A DNA stretch of 64,000 nucleotides from Piezodorus guildinii. Its lineage: Eukaryota; Arthropoda; Insecta; Hemiptera; Pentatomidae. Positions within the stretch are counted from its first letter, which is position 1. Each line of letters begins with the position of its first letter. Positions 46,499 to 58,900 of the stretch are shown here, piece after piece. The stretch is taken from contig CM041294.1 of assembly GCA_023052935.1 (NCBI GenBank), forward strand, positions 21,352,635 to 21,416,634, in the 5' to 3' direction. The translations under genes were made by a program, and so were the position numbers. A model generated the notes under the pieces. That model saw only the letters and a program-made list of their open reading frames with translations. It was not told where the DNA came from and searched no databases.

Positions 46499-49079
46499 TA
46501 AAATTTTATTTAACATTTAAGTGTAACTTTACCTATTTCTTCCATGAAGATGTTAATTCGCTTGGTGCTTTCATCTTTGGCAATTTGTCAAAAGAGCTGA
46601 GATTTAGACAATCCCTCGAGGATTGGTCTGTCTATATTTTCTTCTCTCTTCATACTTTACCTAGTAGTGTTGTTTAGAAAAAAGTGAAGAGAGGAAGGAA
46701 ATAAGCTAGCGCCTTCAGGTGGGCCTAAAGAAGAGCAGTAAGTCAAATGTTTTAGCTTATTTCTTATTATTTCAAATATTGTAACATTCCCTCTGCTTCA
46801 GTTTTGTGTACCATGTATTGTTTTGTACAATGAGATACCTAAGTCCATTGAATTTCATTATGTAATTATTTTTATATACATATAAAACATTATATACAAT
46901 GTCACAAATGTATTGGTTTTATCTCTTGTATTTCTACTTTAAAGAAAAAGAAGATATAAATATTGAATTAATTATCTTGAAGATCAGTTTTCTTTTCAAG
47001 TTGGAAGTATTGATTATTATTATTTTTTTCTTCATTGGTATATCTCTTGGCAACTGAAGCCAGTTATGTTATGTTTTGTTAAGTTTTTATGTTATGTTAG
47101 TTGTCTTTAGAGTTTATACTTTATTAAAATGTTGTGATATAACCAATAATTTGGTAAAAAGTTTTAAGAATTTATTTACCCTTAAATAATCACACCAGCT
47201 CCCTTATTTGAAATGTCAAGTTGCACAAAGCACATGTATATCATTTACGTTTTGTTAGATAAAAGTAATAACATCATGTTCCTTATTTTTTATCATAACG
47301 TTTAGAGAGTAATAATAAAAAAAAAAAATAATAAAAAAAACAGTTTCTGAACTTTTCTACGGTAATATAAGGTATCATTTTGAATTTGAAACCATGTTCG
47401 TATTTTAGGTCTAAACTTATTTAACAAGAATTTGGAAATTATAATTCTCTTTTTAATAGCTGTGAAAAAAGAAATGCTTATACTCTTCAGAACAGGGAGG
47501 TAATTTTATATTTTATTATGAAGGAATAATAAATTCATCCTTCTGCATATCATATTAAAGATGCAATTCTTAAAATATTTTTTCTTAAAGTATAAAAGTT
47601 AAAATTATAATTTAGGAGATTCATAAAATCATCATTATTTCTCCTTAAAAATTTACGTTTGTAAAAATAAATCATTTCTCTACAAGAAATAATAGTCACA
47701 ATAGTATTCTGTTCTTTTATATATAAAATCATTTCAATTTAATGTTTTACTTTTCAGCCATCACACTGAGTTATAAACGAGGATTTGAATTTTTCCTGAA
47801 ATGTTTAACTAGATGAAAGGTCACTTAAATTCCAACCCTGTATTCTTGTGTCTTTACTGCTTGGAATTAACAAAAAATTGAGCATAACAGCTTACGTTCT
47901 GGTGTGACTACTTAAGGGCTTAGTTCTGAATGGGCTGATAAACATTCCTTAAGAGTATTAAACCTGTAAAAAGAGACGTAAAGTGCAGTTTGATTGGTAT
48001 TGATTTTTCAATATAAGTTTTGTTTATTTAAAGTAGTGGAAATCATAATATAGGTACTTATGATTCCTTTAAAAATTCTGTTTAAAGTATCCATCTGCTT
48101 TTACTTACCTCATCGGTGATTGTAATTTACATTTTGAGTAATTTTAAAATATGTTCAATGGCTGTCTAATGGATTTAAAAATTAAATTCTCTGTGTATTT
48201 TGAAGCCCAAAATCCATTTTACTTCACATGTAATATTAAATTTTCTGTTTTATAATGAAATACATATATATATGTATCACAATTATATAATTTTGTTTTT
48301 CAAAATGTTTATTTTTAAATAAATAAAAAAAGTTTATTTTTTGTTGTGCTTTCATTTGCCTTTATCAAAAAATATTGAAAATTGGATCTCACCGAGCAAT
48401 TTTTAATAATAAGGAAATATATGACTATTTCTTTATTCATGAATGTACATTAGAAAATATTTATTGGTCTATAGCTATGACCATGTCAGGCTCTTTTAGA
48501 AGTTTTTTATATTAAGATGTTTTCTGAAGAAGGTACATTAAGAAATAGTAAAAAACGTATCAAAATTATTTACTTTTGCTAGAAGAGATCATAATGATGT
48601 ATATTTATTTGAGAATTAATATTAGCGTTTTTATTCCAATAATTATGAATTTAGAATTATATTTAGCATATCTGCAAGTTTGTTAGTCAAACTCAAACGG
48701 CTTAATTCAGACTGTGATTATGGAATACTTCAAATAATAATAATAATACTTCAAAGAATAAATAATCTGTAAACAGTTATCTTTTTTTTTTTTTTTTTTT
48801 TTTACTGAAAAATCCTGAGATTCAGACTATTTTTAATAATGATCAAATTATTCCCTCAGTAGTGTGTTAACATTTTAATATTATCAGAATACAAATTAAT
48901 CCTTTTGTCTGATAAATTTGAAAAATTAATATTTTAAATGTTCTCAAATATCAGTGTATATTTATAATTTTCTAGGCTACAAAATATTGTTTGTTTTTTA
49001 TGATTATATTTTAACAATTTCATTATTTTAAGTATTGTTTAACAGATATTGGACTGGTTCATTTGTGGTATATAGTTAA
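46499..49079. other. Bdp1 3' flank and AT-rich spacer
   Basis: Probably includes the Bdp1 3' UTR. No further gene seen. T-run at 48782-48803. Confidence 0.5.
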
Positions 49080-51180
49080 ATGGAGATTGGATACAAGATG
49101 GTAATGACAGGTCACCAGGGCCCAGGCAATTTGCCAATTAGAATTTATCGACAACCCAAGAGATTAAAGGAAATACTAGCCAAGCAATACAAAGAGTTAG
49201 TGAAAAAATGGGGAAAAATACCTGAGCATTGGTTAATGGGAGATACAATAACTATACACAAACACAAACACACAAAAAAAGTATACCTATTATAGAGGGA
49301 ACATGGTAACAAGAAGTATGGTTGATTCTGTATGGAGGAAGAGGTCTCAGATCCACCGAGGAGCAAGTGAGTAAGTTTTAGAAGTGGGAGATCATGTAGA
49401 TTGTTTTATTCATTAGTCAATAGTTACTTTATGTTGCTGTAGCTAATCGACGATGCTACAGTGGGGGTTCTAAATTTACCCTAACCAGGTTTAACTAGGA
49501 TAGGGATCTTTAACGAGTAACAGTAAAATCATGTAACGATGATATCTTTACCTTGTAGCAACTTGTGCAGAAAAGGATAGAATGTGACCTTGAAACCCTG
49601 ATAACATTTGTTGAGCTTTATAAGCATCAACAGTGTTCCTTTAAAGAAACTCTAGGAGATGTTGCATCTGGCTCAGATAAATATAGGTTTTATTAAAGCC
49701 ATTAAGAGCGTATATAAAGAATTGATTCGGGGTTGGAATAGGAAGGGAATTTAAAGAGCCATTCCCAGTTACAAAAGGCTGTTGCTTCCTCCCACACTTT
49801 TTAATGTGTACCTGAAATGAGCCCAAAGGTCTTGGAAAAAAAAGTGTAGAGAAATGGCGTGGAGATCAGTGATGATGTATTGTTTATTAGCCTTCAGATG
49901 GTTAGGATATGTTATGTATGATGAAGAAAATAACTGAGGCGGATAACCAACAGGTAGGAAATCAGCATAGAAAACAGAATATGTGCTATTCACTCAATAT
50001 TTGTGTAGAAGACTGAACAATCCCATGAAGTACTGCTTTAAAATGTTGTGGGCATCGATAGACAACCTCACAATCTTTTTTTTTTTTTTTTAATACACCC
50101 TTTTCCGATCTTCATAAATTTAGTTTTGGAGATATTTATTACAATTTTTATGTTCTTTAGTTTCTCTTGAAGGATCTTCAGGTTAAACTAGTGGTTGCAA
50201 CACTAGGATAAACAAGAGGGAGCTAAGGCTGCATCCTTCTCTTAGAGCGTGTTTATACTGCATGTGTTTTGGGGCCTAAAGCTGTAGCGGTTTCCTAGAA
50301 TTAAATAGAACCCGCTACCGCTTTAACACCCAACACGTGTGAAGAATAAACATGCCCTTATTTCTTGCTCTGTTGGGAATTCCTCTGATGTATGGTTACA
50401 CGTCCTAACAACATTTCTCTGCACTTCGTAGAAACTTAAGATGACCTTCTTAGTCCTATGTGGATTCCATATTCTAACAATGCTATAGAAATTTCTTTTT
50501 TTCTGCCCTCTGTCAAAAGCCTTATTTAGATCTACAAAACAGGTGAAGATCTCTCTCCTCTTTTCAATGATCTCAGACCATAGGGACCAAATCTTCTGGC
50601 TGTAATCCATTTGGAACAGGTTGCAGACTTAAAGTACCTGAGAGCCCATCTTAATGAATACAGACTGATCAGCATAGATATCAGAGAGAGTTGAAAACGG
50701 CCGGTAGATGCTTTTACTCCCTTAGGAAAGGTTTTCCTGACAAGAAGAAAGTTTCAAAGGCCACTAAGAAGGTAGTCTTCAAAAACACATTCCTCCCTAT
50801 TTTAACATATGCTAGTGAGTCTTGGACTCTCTCTATAAGAGCCAAATCCAAAGAAAATTGAGAGGAATACAAGAAGGGATAGAGTGAGAAACTCTACAAT
50901 AAGAGCGAACCTGGAACTGAGGCTTGCTGAAGATGTTATTGAGGAGAACTAGCTTAGGTCGTTTAGGCATAGCTCACAAATGGCTGAAGATAAAATAGCC
51001 AGGGCTACTCTCGAGGTTAGAATGGGGCAGGAAGCTGCAGGGAAGACCACCAAAAATATGATAGGAAAGAGTAATGGAGGCCTTCAACAGGAGAGGAATC
51101 GTTCGGAGAAGGAGAAGACAGCTGGCATAGGATAGAGAAACTTTGGTCAGGCTCAATAAGATAGCACCTCACACTGCTTG
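49080..51180 (+). pseudogene. Composite of decayed LINE pieces
   Basis: At 49080-49295 (+), KKWGKIPEHWLMGDTITIHK resembles the RT segment usually read as IPEDWK...IPIYKKG. At 50323-50610 (-), TCFVDLNKAFDR is an RT motif on the opposite strand. From 50620 to 51170 (+) are post-RT pieces: YGRLY-type RCFYSLRKGFPDKKKVS, LPILTYASESWTLS and later RRRRRQLA, with several stops. The mixed orientation implies at least two insertions or an inversion. None can be active. Confidence 0.6.
49395..49545 (-). repeat. SINE family B 3' fragment
   Basis: The complement matches the SINE at 14816-15109 from about 14975 onward (TACTCGTTAAAGATCCCTAT, then CCCACTGTAGCATCG). The tRNA-like head is absent. Confidence 0.75.
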
Positions 51181-52474
51181 GTTTAGATAAAGTAAGTAAG
51201 TTAGTATTTTTTGATAAGGGTCATGTTCGCCTTTACACTATTTGATACAGATAATGAATATGGAAGTTCAGAGAGAGTATTGGTTAAGGATGGTTATAAA
51301 GATTGTGTGACTTAAGGAAGCAAATAATGTTAGTTATATGAGGAGAGGAATCTGAGAGGAGGAGAGACAGATCAGTGGGGAGGTTGTATAGAGTACGTGA
51401 AGGAGTATATTTTAGGCATTCAACAAGGCCATGCAAGTTTTAAAAAAAAAAATAAGGAGTGGTTGTAGGATTATAAATCTACTAAATGGAAACTGCCCCG
51501 AGATGAAGGTGAGGAATACCCTACAAAATGCTAAGAGGAGGTAAGGTCTGACAGAGGACTGCGATGATAGTAAGTACTAGGTTTCGGAATGTAACACAAG
51601 TTGCAAAACTTGAAATAAAATAATAAATATTGTTTATTTTTCAATATGTTACATTCAGTTTTTTTCAGTATAAACACTTTTTTTTTTAACGTACAACTGT
51701 CAATGACTATAGATCAAATTTCTTGAATTTTTTTCACTTCAAATTCTGTAAATTTTCAAAAATTCTAAGTAATAAGATGGTGTTACAATGAAATTTTAAG
51801 TGTAGTATTGCATAGTCACTATAATACAATAAGCACTGACTTAATTAAAGTTAGTAAGTACCTTAACCTTCCTCCCTCCTTCCTCTCCACACCAAAACTG
51901 CCTTTGGATCCATAACTGATATTGTTTATTATGTTTTGGATCGGACAAAGTGATTCCCATATTTATCATTCTGAGCTTTCCTGGTAAATATATAATTTTA
52001 AACCAAATACTGGAAGCATATACTAGTAGAAAGTGAATGTAAGGAAAGTAAAAACATACAGAAATAATTTTATATATTTATTTCTTAAGTACAGTTATAA
52101 ATATCATAAAATTTACAATTCTGGAAACTATTTCTTATAATAACAGTATATTTACAATTAAAAAAATCACTATAAGAAAAATATAAATAAATCTATAAAG
52201 GCATTTTAACCCTTCAAAGCTTCCAACTATTCAGCAACAGGAATACTCTGGGAATATTAATTAATTATACAAAATGGGAAATTATTTAAATTTATTAGTT
52301 ACAGGGGCTGGTCATAGATTTATCTTGAACTACATCTATATCTCATGGCTTCAGAACTTATTCTTGTGACAAGAAAAATTCACGGTTTTTACATATATGC
52401 ATTACATTATTATTAGTAAACTATTATAAATAATTTTACTTGTTAACGACTTTTGCATGATTGATAATCTGCCA

Positions 52475-52506
<32 letters not shown>

Positions 52507-52909
52507 TTGATGGCTCTATTAAGTATTAGCATATTTTGATTCCCCCTCATATTACTTCAATGATTTAAAAGTTTTTGGATATGATAACCCATTTCAAATT
52601 GAAAAAATTAGTACTTAAAAGTGTTATTAAAATTTATTTTACTGAAATGACTAAAAAAAGAAAATAAAATAAAAAGAAAAGGTAAGTAACTAAGTTTTCT
52701 TGTTTTGAAATCACTTCAGTAACTTGACCTATAATGTCTTTTACAATCACCCTTCGGGAATGTTTTTGCGATTGAGTTTACAGCATTAAAGGGTTATTTC
52801 ACAAAAATGCCTATTCAGATCTGATTTTAAATATTCTAAGCCTTTGGCAATATTAAATTTTAGTGTTGTAAGACACATTGAATTTTAAGAAGAGTATGAC
52901 ATATACTCT
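51181..52909. other. Spacer downstream of the adenylyl cyclase gene
   Basis: 51181-51580 is more GC-balanced and may be further LINE remnant, without readable protein. The rest is AT-rich, with an A-run at about 52474-52500. The right end includes the 3' UTR of the cyclase on the minus strand. Confidence 0.45.
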
Positions 52910-53038
52910 TTATTTTTCATCAAATATAGTCTTGACAAAATAGGTCATTAATGTTCCTTTTCCTTTTACAAAAGTTAGTCCTCTACATTCACATTCATAG
53001 CCTGCGTTCATTAAAATCTTAGCCGTATCTTCAGTTAC
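52910..53038 (-). CDS. Ac76E: Adenylyl cyclase terminal exon
   Basis: 129 bp including TAA at 52910-52912. Encodes [20 protein letters not shown] and [12 protein letters not shown], the last conserved C2 segment. AATAAA overlaps the stop codon. Confidence 0.94.
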   Translation of the reverse strand, partial: VTEDTAKILMNAGYECECRGLTFVKGKGTLMTYFVKTIFDEK

Positions 53039-55863
53039 CTGAAATGATTAAGATAATCATTAAATACTTATAGGAATAAGTTTTGTTACTAAGTTGAAAT
53101 AATCTTTATTTGAGTAAAAATATTTATTAATTCTTGGATTATTCACATACAAAACTGTTGCCAAAGAATTGGCTAACAAAATGGAGCATCTGAATAGTTC
53201 ATGATTGAATTTTCATGTTATTACACATTGGTTGGTTTTAATAACTTAGATTATGGTTTAATAATGAAGGGTATATAGGACAAAATGGATGAGTGAAACC
53301 TTGTTAATTAAATGTTTTTTTTTTTTTTATAAATCAATTTCAATATTTGAAATATTTACAATTATTTAAATAACTAATTACCTGTATTCTTCCAATTACA
53401 CCACATGAATCCATTCGAGATGCTACATTCACTGTGTTCCCCCAGATGTCATATTGAGGTTTCTGGGCTCCCACGACACCAGCTATTACAGGTCCATGAT
53501 TTAAACCTAATAAAACAATTTTTATAAAAATATTTTTTGTTTAATTTTTGTTCATACTTTTGTAGCATAATACTATTATAAATAGCATAATAAAAGATGC
53601 AATAGGTTTTTTAAAATTATAAAAAAAATTGAATGGAAGTAAATTATGCTTAATTGAATATATATTCAGTTTGTTTTATATATATGTAAATGGACGATCA
53701 TTTTATAAAGTCTTCTAGGAGATGAAGATGAGTTGCAAACTCCTATTTATTTAATTTTTATTTCTTTTGTAGTCATTTTGTTGTTGCAGAGGCAACTTTG
53801 TTTCGTTTCGTTATATTTTCAGCAAATATAATCTTATTGAGACAATTGGTTGTTGTCGATTTTATTCATTTCACCTTTTCTATTCGAATAAGAATGCATT
53901 TCTTTTATTATTTTGTCATAGTTACACTTTAATTTTGCTTTCCTGATGAGTTTCTTTTTTTTTTTTCTTAGTTTAAAATTTTATTTAAATTTAGCTTGGA
54001 AACTTTGAGTAATGTGAGCATTTGTTATAATTAATATCAATCTAATTTCTGTGTTAAGTAAATCATGCGTTTATTTTTTTTTTTCTGTTAAGCTCTGTGG
54101 ATAAGGATCTTTCTTTTGTACTTTCAGGCTTCAAGCTAAGACCTTCTTGAAGTCTGCAATCACCGAAATCATCTTTCTTCATCATCATGCAAGTAAATCA
54201 CCCCGGAGCTGATTAGGTGGGCGGTATGTTTCAGGTTCCCGGAAAGAGAAATTCATTTTGACCGCAATGACACCTAGCGGCCTGTTAAATTAACCAGAGC
54301 ACCCCTAGTGGCCAAAGGAAGAGAGCGCCCCAACTGCCGAAAAAAGAATCAGAAGTTGCAGGTCCTGGCTGGTTGTACCAGACAGTTGGCTCTGGTGGTT
54401 CTGGTCCCTTTTACCATGGAGTAGAAGAATTTAGAAGACGCCTGGCCAAAGGGGAGGAGAAGAGGAGAGAAAGTCAAGTTCACCCGTTCAGAGCATCTTC
54501 ACCATCAGATTTCCACCACATTAGTTGTCACACCTTTTGCAATATTACAACTTACTAACCTCTAACCCAATGAACATCTGGCAATAAAGTTTTAATGTAC
54601 CAATTTTTTTGTAATATAATTAATTTTTTTCCCATATTGTGTTTTTTTTATCTAGGTCCAGCCTTCTTTCATTTAGTTTACAATTCAATACAGTCCACTG
54701 CTATACTAAAAGGAGTGATCATCTTAACATTTAGTTGGAGGTGAATACTCTAAACACACACACACATATATATATATATAAAACATACTTATAATAATTT
54801 TTAATCTATATTTCTCTATATTAATAGAAAGGTTATTTTAATTTCACATATAGTTATAAAATAGATACAAACCTATTCTTAATTTAAATCGCTGAAAAGA
54901 TTCTTTATTAATTTGCTCTATAATTGTCATGAGAGCTATCCCAAATTCTACTAGGGCAATGATGCTATGCTCTTGATGTTTCGATATTTTCTGAAAAATA
55001 ATTTTATAAAAAAAAAAAAAAATTAGAATAATTTTGTAGAAATTATTAATGTAAGGAAGGAATTGTATATTATACAGGTTAAATAGCAGTTATTCTAAAT
55101 ATAATAAAGAAATCTTGGCCACTTTACTGGCTATAAATAAATATAAAAAAATAAAAGAAAACAAACTTAAATTATAGTTACTAATGAATTATCTTAATTT
55201 TTTCATATAAATTTTCAACAGTTGTAAGTTTTGAAGTTTTTTAAAGATAATAGGAAATCAGTGTATTTCAAGATTGTAGTATTAGTGGCCTTGAAACAAG
55301 ATTTTTGATTATTTTACAATATTATAATTGGTATAAAGTGGAGCCCTAAAAACCTATTGTCGTACAGAACGGTTCGTAACAAATTTTCTGGCTTTTCAAT
55401 GGTTTAAAAACATTTTAGGCTTGTTAAATAAAATTTATTTCTGAATATTAGCTATAGTAATGCATTTAGATTAAACCATGGCCTCATCACAATGTGCAAA
55501 CAATGCAACAACCTGTGATGTTAAAAATTTATCTCTTTAAGTGTCTTTAAAAAATATAGATTAATGTATGCTGGCGGTTTAATTTTTTTCTGATTCATTT
55601 TTTTTTTTTTTTTTACTGAAATGATTTGACCTCATAAGTATAATAAAAAAAGAAAGATTAATTTTTGTAATTTATTTTCTGTTTATTCCTTTTAGTTTTG
55701 TTAATCACTTAGTTCTAATTTTGAATTAACATAATCGTTTGTCCAAATATCATATTTCTTTAACTGAGTGAATTTGGATGAGATATATCTGTCTAATAGA
55801 TGATGAGGAAATATTTCATGCCGCCGGTTTAAAAAAAAAAAAATAATGAAATAAAATAATAAT

Positions 55864-55926
<63 letters not shown>

Positions 55927-58900
55927 TAAGGGAAACTACATCTTAGAAAAAAATAAAAATAAATAAATAAAAAAGGGAAAAAATGGTGCCTTACAATATA
56001 TTTACTAACCCCTCCTGCATCTTCGATTCCTGGTTCCAGGCCTGAGGCAAGCATATAAGTGCTTCCGATGGTTTTTATCTTTTCTATACAACTAAATTTA
56101 GGCTTCATCAATAGCTGAAATTGATAAATATTTTAAGAGATAATGTAAACAAAAAAGATATTATCAAACAAAAACAAATAATATATTAATATACAGATTA
56201 TTAAGTTATTTAGTTACAAACGATCAGCCTTTAACTAATTAAAAAAGTCTCTTTTAAATTATTTATAGACCTATTGATATAAATTAGCTATTATGTATTT
56301 TATCTCTAGACCTATAGTATTTTAAATATACTTAAAAGATTGTCTCATAAGAGCATTATCCCTTTGATTTATTGTTTAATTCACAGAATGAAATTAAAAA
56401 ATTTCAATGATCAAACACTGAATAATTTATGGAGAACATATAAAGTTTTTTAAAACTATCTTCTGTAGTTTAGATTGATCCAATCAAAGTATTGGGTTGT
56501 ACGGAAAGCTTGTAGTGAAATTTGGTCAAAAATTAAAATTGATGAACAGCTTAAAGTTTATTTATTTAATCTACAAAATAGTTACCACCGTTAGCGATTA
56601 TCTTTTCCCAATGGCTTGAAAGTTCCATTATCCCTTTTTTCAAAAAATCACTGTCCTTACTCCAGAAGAACAATAAAAGGTCCGTTTTGACGTCATCTTC
56701 TGAAGAGTAGGATTTCCCTTGTAGAAAATTATTGAGAGAACAGAAAAGATGGAAATCCGAAAGAGCAATGTCAGGAGAGTAAGGTGGGTGAGGTATAACC
56801 TCCCATCTGAAGCTTAATAACTTTTGCCGAGTCCTTAAAGCGTTGTCTTGGTGAAATCTCACTTATTTCCGATTTACTAACTCTGGCCGTTTCTCTTCAA
56901 TTGCTGTCTTTAATCGATCTAACTGGGCGTAGTAAAAGTCCGTATTTATAAATTGGTTTTGTGAAAGGAGCTCAAAATGTATGAGTTCCTTCCAATCCCA
57001 CTATTTACCTTCCTTGGACGCAAGCCGGCCTTTGGTGTTGCGAGCGGCGTCGATCCAGACAACCCCTAAGATTTTTTTCGGCTGGTGTTGATGTAGAGAA
57101 TCCATTTTTCATCACCAGTAACAACTCGTTTAAAAAATGAATTCCCCACATTTTTTTTCAGCAGCTAATCACAACATGAAATCCTTTCAATAACGTTCCT
57201 TTCACCGAACTCATGGGGAACTCAAACATTGTAACGACACGTGTACCTGGCCTTCTTTAGATGATAAAAAACAGTAGATTTGCAGGTTCTTAACTCTGCT
57301 GCTATCTCACGGACAACAATTTGTGGATTGTTTGCTTGATTGGATGTCAAGAGTTGAACTCTGGCCAGCCTAGGTTTGTCTTCCAAATTAAAATCTCCTG
57401 ATCTAAACCGTGAAAGCCATTTCTGAACCATGCTATACACGGCACGAATCTTTCTAGCAGTTTGGGCTGTGTTTTTCTCTTTTTTTAAAAAGAACAGCAT
57501 TATATACCGAAAATGAACTGAATTGTCACTCATGTTGGTTTGATATAAACTACACTAATGAGCCTTAATAAAGACAAAATTAAGTTAGTAAACAGTTAAT
57601 TCCATGATGATTAAAGGTATATAAATAAACATTAGCTTTGTAATTCATTTTTAGTAGAAAAAATTAAAGGTAAATTTTATATTAAAACCTCGCGCGGATC
57701 TCATTACCGCGTTGGGGAGCGTCCCACGGGTGGCGGATGTGGGGATGGTCGGTGGAATTTCCTCGGAAGCTCCTCCCGGCTAAGTCCGATGGACTCGCTG
57801 ACCAACAATGAGAGCGGCCCCCCAGGCTTGCTGGAGGGTGTGACGTAGGTTCGAACGCCCTACTCACATATTTTAGTTCACAAAATATCACCAAAAGTCA
57901 TGGATTCCTCTGAGGTAAAACGCTCATTATCCGGAGGTAAACTAGTCCCCCGTTCGGGTCTCCGGGTGGGGACTGCTTCAGGGGAATCATGGCGCAAGAT
58001 GAAAATTAGAGATCTAACAATAGGGACGTGGAACGTTAGAAGTTTAAATACGGCAGGTGGGTTAAAGTCGGTCGCGAATGAAGTTAAGGGGTACCATTTA
58101 GATATCGTTGCATTACAAGAGGTTCGCTGGCCAGGGGAGGGTTCGTTAACAGAAGGAAAGTATACTATTTGGTACGGGGGGAGCGTTAATTATTGTCTAA
58201 GTACCGGGTTTCTGATTAGGAATAGATTTCTTTCCACATTACGGGACGTACAGTTCTTTAGTGAAAGAATATCGGTTGCTATATTTCAAGGGCGTTGGTT
58301 TAAAATCGCGTTTATAAACATTCATTCTCCCACCGAAGACAGTGATGATGAAGTAAAATGCGAATTTTATGATAAACTAGAGTCGGTTTACGATAAGTTA
58401 CCGCGAAATTACATTAAGATAATACTAGGCGACGCGAACGCAAAGGTTGGAAGGGAAGAAGTATATTGTCCTACAATCGGTAAAGAAAGTTTGCACGAAT
58501 ATAGTAATGATAATGGGACCCGACTAATAAACTTTGCCATTTCGAAAAACCTAGTAATCAAAAGCACTACATTTAAACGTAAGGATATTCATAAGTATAC
58601 GTGGACATCACCGGATGGACAAACACGGAATCAAATCGATCATGTTTTAATACAAAACAGGTGGCAAAGTAGCATAATTAACGTGAGATCGTATCGGGGT
58701 GCAGAATGCGGTTCTGATCATGAATTAGTAATCGCGAAACTTCGACAAAAACTAAATACAAAAAAGAGAACACCAAACTATATTCGTCCCGAGAATTTTG
58801 ATTTAGTTAAATTGAACAACCTCGAAATTAGAAAACAATTCGCGATAGAAGTAAAAAATCGGTTCGAAGCTTTGGAATCTTCAGACGAGGAACACAAAGA

